Shown one piece after another: positions 58,109 through 64,000 of a DNA stretch of 64,000 nt. Made by a program: the position numbers and the translations under genes. Source of the DNA: Candidatus Pantoea formicae (lineage in GTDB: Bacteria; Pseudomonadota; Gammaproteobacteria; Enterobacterales; Enterobacteriaceae); contig NZ_VWXD01000003.1 in assembly GCF_011752625.1 (NCBI RefSeq), forward strand, positions 434,001 through 498,000, in the 5' to 3' direction. The notes beneath the pieces were generated by a model. The model searched no databases. It was not told the DNA's origin and saw only the letters and a program-made list of their open reading frames with translations. How positions within the stretch are numbered: position 1 is the stretch's first letter; every line of letters starts with the position of its first letter.

Positions 58109-58756
58109 TTAGTTTAAAAGTCCCGGGAAAATCGCTTTCATGCCCGTGACGACAAATTCGATTCCTAACGCCATCAACAATAACCCCATGATACGCGTAA
58201 TGACGTTAATGCCAGTTTGCCCTAACACTCGCACCATTAATGGCGCAGCACGAAACAGTAGCCAACAACAAAATGCGAAGACAGCGATAGCCACACTAAA
58301 ACCAATAAGATTTGGCCAACTGTGATAACGCGTGCTCCATACGATGGTGGAACTGATAGCGCCTGGACCGGCCATAAGAGGCAACGCTAACGGTACTACG
58401 CCAATACTCTCGCGGATGGCTGTCTCAGACTTTTCCTGCTTGTTTTGCTTATCCTCGCCCAGCTTCCCGCTGATCATCGACATGGCGATGGTGACCACCA
58501 GTATTCCCCCTGCAATACGGAATGAATCAATCGAGATACCGAACAGATGGAGTATCGCATCCCCCAGAAACAGTGAAGTCCAGAGAATGATTGCCACCGC
58601 AAGATTGGCGGTGAAATTGGTTTTATTTCGCTCAACAGCCGCTTGGTAGCTGGTCATGCTGATAAAGACCGGGATAATCCCCACCGGATTCACCAACGCA
58701 AATAAACCGACAAAAAATTTAATATAGCCGGAAAAATCAAGTAGCACAGGGTTCAA
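58109..58756 (-). CDS. ychE: MarC-family inner-membrane protein YchE
   Basis: 215 aa (E. coli 215) with six membrane spans; KFFVGLFALVNPVGIIPVFI and GVVPLALPLMAGPGAIST (here SSTIVW) are typical. Start placed at a TTG (58756) with CCGGAG 6 nt before, which aligns residue for residue with the E. coli N-terminus. The frame is open for 58 more codons without homology. Function unknown. Confidence 0.9.
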   Translation of the reverse strand: MNPVLLDFSGYIKFFVGLFALVNPVGIIPVFISMTSYQAAVERNKTNFTANLAVAIILWTSLFLGDAILHLFGISIDSFRIAGGILVVTIAMSMISGKLGEDKQNKQEKSETAIRESIGVVPLALPLMAGPGAISSTIVWSTRYHSWPNLIGFSVAIAVFAFCCWLLFRAAPLMVRVLGQTGINVITRIMGLLLMALGIEFVVTGMKAIFPGLLN

Positions 58757-58992
58757 AATCAGCTCCGGAAAATTCAAATGGGTTAAAACGCGCTTAATGT
58801 AGTGCAAAAGCCAGAAAAAAAACCAGTAGGAGCAGCAGAAATTTATGCTGCTATTTTCGCAAATCATTAGCGAAATCATCTGGACAAACCATCTCGTCGC
58901 TCCCAGCCTGCTCCCCCACCCCAGCGCCACCTACGAAATGGCTTACTTTAGTTGCTAAAGTGGCTGCTGAATGGAGTCAGCTTCGCTCCAGA

Positions 58993-59006
58993 TTGATCTG
59001 CATCAA
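58993..59006 (+). promoter_or_regulatory. FNR-type site upstream of adhE
   Basis: TTGAT-ctgc-ATCAA, perfect to the FNR consensus, about 195 nt before the adhE start. It fits the anaerobic role of AdhE. Confidence 0.65.
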
Positions 59007-59082
59007 AATTAGCCTACCTCATCGGGGGTAATCTTTACCCATCAAAACCAGAGACAGACGAGGTTCTTGACCTGAAAAAACC

Positions 59083-59175
59083 CTTTTAGTAAGCAACGGT
59101 ATGTCACTCGCCATCCTGAGCAACATATAAGCATAGCGCGGCTATACTTTCGAACTCAGGCTTGCTTACTAAAAG
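59083..59175 (+). promoter_or_regulatory. Structured adhE leader
   Basis: Outer arms cttttagtaagc (59083-59094) and gcttactaaaag (59164-59175) are exact complements 69 nt apart. Inside are cctgag/ctcagg (59115-59120 with 59155-59160) and the hairpin atagc-gcg-gctat (59132-59144). The structure ends 16 nt before the ribosome site. In E. coli adhE translation needs RNase III to open its leader, so a similar control is likely. Confidence 0.65.
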
Positions 59176-59201
59176 AGTTTAACTTCCTTCAGGAGAGCAC
59201 T

Positions 59202-61880
59202 ATGGCCGTTACAAATGTTGCCGAACTTAATGCACTGGTTGAGCGTGTTAAAAAGGCACAGCGTGAATACGCCAACTTTAGTCAGGAACAAGTTGATACC
59301 ATTTTCCGTGCTGCGGCGCTGGCTGCAGCAGATGCACGAATCCCACTCGCTAAAATGGCTGTTGCCGAGTCCGGCATGGGTATTGTTGAAGATAAAGTCA
59401 TTAAAAACCACTTTGCTTCTGAGTATATCTATAACGCCTACAAAGATGAGAAAACCTGCGGTGTACTCGACACCGACGACACCTTCGGTACTATCACCAT
59501 CGCTGAGCCGATTGGCCTGATTTGCGGTATTGTTCCTACCACTAACCCTACTTCGACCGCGATTTTCAAAGCACTGATCAGCCTTAAAACTCGTAACGGC
59601 ATTATTTTCTCGCCACATCCTCGCGCGAAAGACGCGACCAATAAAGCCGCCGATATTGTCCTGCAAGCCGCTATTGCTGCCGGTGCGCCAAAAGACATTA
59701 TTGGATGGATCGATGTGCCTTCAGTTGAACTGTCCAACCAGTTGATGCATCACCCTGATATCAATCTGATCCTGGCAACCGGTGGGCCGGGTATGGTGAA
59801 AGCCGCTTACAGTTCTGGTAAGCCCGCGATTGGCGTGGGTGCCGGTAATACCCCGGTCGTGATCGATGAAACCGCCGATATTAAGCGTGCCGTCGCCTCT
59901 ATCTTGATGTCAAAAACCTTCGATAACGGCGTAATTTGTGCTTCTGAGCAGTCGGTGATTGTGGTTGATTCAGTCTACGATGCAGTGCGTGAGCGCTTCG
60001 CCAGCCATGGCGGGTATTTGCTACAAGGTAAAGAGTTGAAAGCCATCCAGGACATCATTCTGAAGAATGGTGCACTGAATGCCGCTATCGTTGGACAGCC
60101 CGCCGCAAAAATCGCCGAGTTAGCCGGCATCAGCGTGCCAGCCAGCACCAAGATTTTGATTGGTGAAGTCAAACTGGTGGATGAATCAGAGCCCTTTGCA
60201 CATGAGAAATTGTCGCCAACACTGGCGATGTATCGTGCTAAAGATTATCACGACGCGGTAGATAAGGCTGAGAAGTTAGTCGCCATGGGCGGTATCGGCC
60301 ATACATCCTGCCTCTACACCGATCAAGATAACCAACACGAGCGCGTGCACTACTTTGGCGACAAGATGAAGACCGCGCGTATTCTGATCAACACACCGGC
60401 TTCACAAGGCGGTATCGGTGACCTGTATAACTTCAAATTGGCACCATCCCTGACGCTAGGTTGTGGTTCATGGGGTGGTAACTCCATTTCTGAAAACGTG
60501 GGACCTAAGCACCTCATCAACAAGAAAACCGTGGCCAAGCGAGCTGAAAATATGTTGTGGCATAAACTTCCGAAGTCTATCTACTTCCGTCGCGGATCGC
60601 TGCCTATTGCCCTTGAAGAGGTTGCCACCGACGGCGCTAAACGTGCTTTCATCGTGACCGACCGCTTCTTGTTCAACAATGGTTATGCAGATCAGGTCAC
60701 CCGTGTGCTGAAAGCCCATGGCATCGAAACTGAAGTCTTCTTTGAAGTTGAGGCAGACCCAACGCTGAGCATCGTTCGTAAAGGTGCGGAGCAGATGAAC
60801 AGCTTTAAACCCGATGTGATTATCGCGCTGGGTGGTGGCTCACCGATGGATGCCGCCAAAATCATGTGGGTGATGTATGAACATCCTGAAACGCATTTCG
60901 AAGAACTGGCACTGCGCTTTATGGATATCCGTAAACGTATCTATAAATTCCCAAAAATGGGCGTGAAAGCGCGCATGATCGCGATTACCACCACGTCCGG
61001 CACTGGTTCTGAAGTGACACCTTTTGCCGTGGTGACCGATGATGCCACTGGTCAGAAATATCCACTTGCAGACTACGCGCTGACGCCGGATATGGCGATT
61101 GTCGATGCTAACCTGGTCATGGATATGCCACGTTCGCTCTGTGCCTTTGGCGGTCTGGATGCCGTCACCCACTCTCTGGAAGCCTACGTGTCGGTGCTAG
61201 CGAATGAGTATTCTGATGGACAAGCCCTCCAGGCGTTAAAACTGCTGAAAGAGAACTTGCCTGCCAGCTATCGTGATGGTGCCAAAAATCCTGTGGCGCG
61301 CGAACGTGTCCATAATGCTGCGACCATCGCCGGCATCGCCTTTGCTAACGCCTTCCTCGGCGTGTGTCACTCAATGGCGCATAAATTGGGTTCTGAGTTC
61401 CACATTCCACATGGTCTGGCAAATGCCCTGCTGATTTGTAACGTCATCCGCTACAACGCGAATGATAACCCAACCAAGCAGACCGCTTTCAGCCAGTATG
61501 ACCGTCCACAAGCACGCCGCCGTTATGCGGAAATTGCTGACCATTTAGGACTCAGCAGCGAAGGCGACCGCACTGCACAGAAAATTGAAAAACTGCTGGC
61601 ATGGCTGGAAGAGATGAAAACTCAGTTGGGCATCCCAACGTCAATTCGTGAAGCTGGCGTGCAGGAAGCCGATTTCCTGGCAAAAGTGGATAAACTGGCA
61701 GACGACGCATTCGATGATCAGTGTACCGGCGCTAACCCACGTTATCCGCTGATCGCTGAATTGAAACAAATCATGCTGGATACTTTCTACGGTCGTGAAT
61801 TCTCAGAGGCAGAAAATGCCACTGTGGAACCTACAGAGGAGAAAGCCGTTAAAGTAGAAAGAAAAACCCGAAAAGCGTAA
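59202..61880 (+). CDS. adhE: Bifunctional aldehyde-alcohol dehydrogenase
   Basis: 892 aa (E. coli 891). N-terminal aldehyde dehydrogenase domain (about 1-440) with the catalytic Cys in DNGVICASEQSV; C-terminal iron-dependent alcohol dehydrogenase (about 450-870) with GGGSPMDAAKI, TTSGTGSEVTPF, and iron ligands in LGVCHSMAHKLG and IPHGLANA. Converts acetyl-CoA to ethanol in fermentation; forms spirosomes. The C-terminal tail is charged (TVEPTEEKAVKVERKTRKA). Confidence 0.98.
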   Translation: MAVTNVAELNALVERVKKAQREYANFSQEQVDTIFRAAALAAADARIPLAKMAVAESGMGIVEDKVIKNHFASEYIYNAYKDEKTCGVLDTDDTFGTITIAEPIGLICGIVPTTNPTSTAIFKALISLKTRNGIIFSPHPRAKDATNKAADIVLQAAIAAGAPKDIIGWIDVPSVELSNQLMHHPDINLILATGGPGMVKAAYSSGKPAIGVGAGNTPVVIDETADIKRAVASILMSKTFDNGVICASEQSVIVVDSVYDAVRERFASHGGYLLQGKELKAIQDIILKNGALNAAIVGQPAAKIAELAGISVPASTKILIGEVKLVDESEPFAHEKLSPTLAMYRAKDYHDAVDKAEKLVAMGGIGHTSCLYTDQDNQHERVHYFGDKMKTARILINTPASQGGIGDLYNFKLAPSLTLGCGSWGGNSISENVGPKHLINKKTVAKRAENMLWHKLPKSIYFRRGSLPIALEEVATDGAKRAFIVTDRFLFNNGYADQVTRVLKAHGIETEVFFEVEADPTLSIVRKGAEQMNSFKPDVIIALGGGSPMDAAKIMWVMYEHPETHFEELALRFMDIRKRIYKFPKMGVKARMIAITTTSGTGSEVTPFAVVTDDATGQKYPLADYALTPDMAIVDANLVMDMPRSLCAFGGLDAVTHSLEAYVSVLANEYSDGQALQALKLLKENLPASYRDGAKNPVARERVHNAATIAGIAFANAFLGVCHSMAHKLGSEFHIPHGLANALLICNVIRYNANDNPTKQTAFSQYDRPQARRRYAEIADHLGLSSEGDRTAQKIEKLLAWLEEMKTQLGIPTSIREAGVQEADFLAKVDKLADDAFDDQCTGANPRYPLIAELKQIMLDTFYGREFSEAENATVEPTEEKAVKVERKTRKA

Positions 61881-61892
61881 GTTGCATTTAAT

Positions 61893-61919
61893 AAAAAACC
61901 CGCTGCGGCGGGTTTTTTT
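61893..61919. terminator. Bidirectional terminator between adhE and tdk
   Basis: aaaaaacccgc-tgc-gcgggttttttt type stem with A and T runs on both sides. Confidence 0.9.
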
Positions 61920-61931
61920 ATGGCGCCATCA

Positions 61932-62552
61932 TCAGGCATGCGGCGACTGTGATCCATAAATGGCTTTTAAAGAACCTTCATCAATCGCTTGTTTATAGTG
62001 TTTACGGCACACGGATATATAGCGTTCATTGCCGCCAATGACGACCTGCTCACCTTCGCTGAAAGGTTTACCATTAGCATCGAGTCGCAACACCATACTG
62101 GCTTTGCGACCACAATGGCAGATTGTTTTGAGTTCAACCAGTTTGTCAGCCCAAGCCAGTAAATATTGACTACCGACAAATAACTCGCCGCGAAAATCAG
62201 TACGTAATCCATAACACAATACGGGAATATCCATATTGTCAACGACATCAGATAACGATCTCACTTGCTCACGTGTTAGAAACTGGCTTTCATCGACAAG
62301 CACACAATGAACCGACTGCTTCGCATGCTCTTCCGCTATTTCCCGATGTAAATTCGTTTGTGCGTTATATAAAAAAGCAGGAGACGAAAGACCGATACGT
62401 GAGCTGACCTTACCCGCACCAAAGCGGTCATCTATCTCAGCGGTATAAACGATAGTGCGCATGCCGCGTTCTTGATAGTTGTAAGATGACTGGAGCAAAG
62501 CGGTTGATTTACCCGCATTCATTGCAGAGTAATAAAAATAAAGTTGAGCCAT
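61932..62552 (-). CDS. tdk: Thymidine kinase
   Basis: 206 aa (E. coli 205). P-loop [14 protein letters not shown], Walker B-like VLVDESQFL, lasso zinc site CHCGRKASM and later VCRKHY. Phosphorylates thymidine in salvage. ATG at 62552 gives the family N-terminus [16 protein letters not shown]; a frame extension to 62600 is unrelated. Confidence 0.97.
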   Translation of the reverse strand: MAQLYFYYSAMNAGKSTALLQSSYNYQERGMRTIVYTAEIDDRFGAGKVSSRIGLSSPAFLYNAQTNLHREIAEEHAKQSVHCVLVDESQFLTREQVRSLSDVVDNMDIPVLCYGLRTDFRGELFVGSQYLLAWADKLVELKTICHCGRKASMVLRLDANGKPFSEGEQVVIGGNERYISVCRKHYKQAIDEGSLKAIYGSQSPHA

Positions 62553-62971
62553 GTGCAAATTCTCATCGCAGCGCAAATCAGATGGGGCGCAGTCTACCAT
62601 AAACAGGCGATTCTGTAGCGATGCATTATTTTTATCGTTTGCTCAAATTAACGTCATGACCAGCTCAGTATTTTAGCCACTACGCACAAAAAAGCACGTT
62701 TTGACAAAGAGCAACTATTGCTCACAACTTATTCCGCTTTATTACCGCCAAACTGTAAGGATAAGCAGATTGCCTTGCCTGAAACCGCACTAAATCAAGG
62801 CACGTTAAAAAACCTAAAAGGGTAAATATATTATGCATACCGTTATAAAATGACATTCCTGACTTTTACTTTACGTTTTGCTTTTTAAACTGGCTATTGC
62901 AGTTATTTTTTGTCGACACTATTATAAGTCGGCAGAACAACTCCCATTTATTATATTTTGAGATTAGGACA
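62553..62971. other. Divergent regulatory region of tdk and hns
   Basis: 419 bp, AT-rich near hns. TTGACA at 62701-62706 is followed at once by the small inverted repeat gagcaa-cta-ttgctc (62709-62723); it may be part of an hns promoter, but I cannot place a -10. No gene was found. Confidence 0.5.
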
Positions 62972-63379
62972 ATGAGCGAAGCACTTAAAATTCTTAATAA
63001 TATCCGTACATTGCGCGCGCAAGCTCGAGAATGCACTCTGGAAACGCTGGAAGAGATGCTGGAAAAACTCGAAGTTGTGGTTAATGAACGTCGTGAAGAA
63101 GAAACCCATGCACAGGCTGAAAACGCAGAGCGTAGCCGTAAACTGGCACAGTACCGTGAAATGCTGATTGCAGATGGTATTGATCCAAATGAGTTGCTGC
63201 AGGCACTTTCAGAGACCAAAGCACCAGGTAAAGCTAAGCGTGCTGCACGTCCAGCGAAATATTCTTACGTTGATGAAAATGGCGAAAACCGTACCTGGAC
63301 AGGTCAGGGACGTACGCCAGCTGTTATTAAAAAAGCAATTGAAGAACAAGGCAAACAACTGGACGATTTCCTGCTGTAA
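62972..63379 (+). CDS. hns: Nucleoid-associated silencer H-NS
   Basis: 135 aa (E. coli 137). N-terminal coiled-coil oligomerisation domain (about 1-80), linker [15 protein letters not shown], and the DNA-binding motif [16 protein letters not shown] with the QGR core. Silences AT-rich acquired DNA; several AT-rich stretches in this window could be targets. ATG at 62972 after attaggac; a longer frame from 62897 is not conserved. Confidence 0.97.
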   Translation: MSEALKILNNIRTLRAQARECTLETLEEMLEKLEVVVNERREEETHAQAENAERSRKLAQYREMLIADGIDPNELLQALSETKAPGKAKRAARPAKYSYVDENGENRTWTGQGRTPAVIKKAIEEQGKQLDDFLL

Positions 63380-63437
63380 TCTCTCCAGTGCTTCGAGTTG
63401 TGAAATGCCATTGGCGGTTTCACTTTACACCGGGTAA

Positions 63438-63467
63438 GAAAAAGGAAGCCTCTGGCTTCCTTTTTTA
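63438..63467 (+). terminator. Terminator of hns
   Basis: aaaggaagcc-tct-ggcttcctttttt; 7-bp GC stem with A and T runs, also usable from the minus strand. Confidence 0.88.
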
Positions 63468-63474
63468 TTCGACG

Positions 63475-64000
63475 TTATCGCTGATAAAAGCGGCGATACC
63501 AATCAACAAAACTCTGAACACCCTCTTCAACCCCCGTTTGCGGGCGGAACTCAATCGCCTCAAACAGGGGTTGTGTATCTGCACTAGTGCCTGGCACGTC
63601 ACCCGGTTGCATGGGCAACATATTTTTATTTGCTTCAATGCCCAACGCTTTTTCCAGTGATTCAATATAAGTCATCAGACTTGTTGGTTGGCTATTACCA
63701 ATATTGTAGACGCGGTACGGCGCAGAGCTGGTTGCTGGCGAACCGGCTTCAACCGTCCAGTTTTCGTCTGCCTGTGGAATCACATCCTGCAAACGTACGA
63801 TGGATTCTGCAATATCATCAATATAGGTAAAGTCGCGGGTCATCTGCCCACGGTTATACACATCAATTTGTTCGCCTGCCAGCATTGCCCGCGTGAACTT
63901 AAACAACGCCATATCGGGACGGCCCCATGGGCCATAAACGGTAAAGAAGCGTAACCCCGTGGTGGGCAATTGATACAAATGTGAGTAGGAATGCGACATC
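63475..64000 (-). CDS. NAD-dependent nucleotide-sugar epimerase, C-terminal part (runs off window)
   Basis: Only the last ~174 residues are visible. SDR-type sugar epimerase with LPTTGLRFFTVYGPWGRPDM-AL, RDFTYIDDIAESIVRL, YNIGNSQPTSLMTYI and QPGDVPGTSADTQPLFEAI, the pattern of UDP-glucuronate 4-epimerases (CapI/Uge type) used for capsule or lipopolysaccharide sugars. The ATG at 63999 is internal to the family sequence, so the gene continues beyond the window. In E. coli galU follows hns here. Confidence 0.85.
   Translation of the reverse strand, partial: MSHSYSHLYQLPTTGLRFFTVYGPWGRPDMALFKFTRAMLAGEQIDVYNRGQMTRDFTYIDDIAESIVRLQDVIPQADENWTVEAGSPATSSAPYRVYNIGNSQPTSLMTYIESLEKALGIEANKNMLPMQPGDVPGTSADTQPLFEAIEFRPQTGVEEGVQSFVDWYRRFYQR

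Larger units (their letters stand above)
58757..59201. other. Divergent regulatory region of ychE and adhE
   Basis: 445 bp with an FNR-type site (58993-59006) and a large inverted-repeat leader structure before adhE (59083-59175). No gene was found. Confidence 0.7.

Overview
The window reads as chromosomal DNA of an enterobacterium, most likely Erwiniaceae (Pantoea/Erwinia-like). From rnb to hns the core gene order matches the 27-29 minute region of Escherichia coli: rnb, pdeR, osmB-yciH-pyrF-lapB-lapA-pgpB, ribA, acnA, cysB, topA, yciN, sohB, yciK-btuR, rluB, yciO, trpH, trp operon, ompW, yciCBA, tonB, yciI, yciY, cls, yciU, opp, ychE, adhE, tdk, hns. Separate trpG and trpD genes (fused in E. 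coli), an rpfF gene beside pdeR, and the absence of kch and galU at their E. coli positions point away from Escherichia. The assignment to genus is inference; there is no rRNA or tRNA here.

Layout. 1-9252: end of a LysR regulator, a MalX-like PTS permease, a YdeP-like molybdenum oxidoreductase, rnb, and a CstA/YbdD peptide or pyruvate uptake pair. 9408-14325: a diffusible-signal-factor module (rpfR/pdeR convergent with rpfF), kdgT with a KdgR operator, and an AraD-type epimerase. 14629-31255: conserved housekeeping genes, with three very small genes (ymiA, yciX, ymiC) between cysB and acnA. 31256-32733: an AT-rich insertion carrying a lipoprotein with a trypsin-like catalytic triad. 32734-41146: yciO, trpH and the complete trp regulon with promoter, operator, leader peptide, attenuator and terminator. 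41297-43636: a variable segment between trpA and ompW with a BON lipoprotein, an 851-bp non-coding repeat element and two unknown small proteins. 43691-50091: ompW, yciCBA, tonB, yciI, a small membrane ORF, yciY, clsA, yciU. 50148-57534: oppBCDF with two tandem oppA genes. 58109-64000: ychE, adhE, tdk, hns and the C-terminal end of a nucleotide-sugar epimerase.

How parts work together. RpfF would make a cis-2-unsaturated fatty acid signal, which the PAS domain of the neighbouring RpfR/PdeR reads to set cyclic-di-GMP level. The trp genes form one pathway from chorismate to tryptophan under TrpR repression and attenuation. YciB/YciC, LapA/LapB, PgpB and ClsA act in the envelope. OppABCDF imports peptides, probably under cAMP-CRP control. 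adhE and ompW each carry a perfect FNR-type half-site pair upstream, in keeping with anaerobic control.

The most unusual item is the 851-bp segment 41634-42484. It is bounded by 33-nt imperfect inverted repeats, contains two diverged copies of one ~143-bp module in opposite orientation, and has clusters of 40-42-bp direct repeats. I do not recognise it as a named element.
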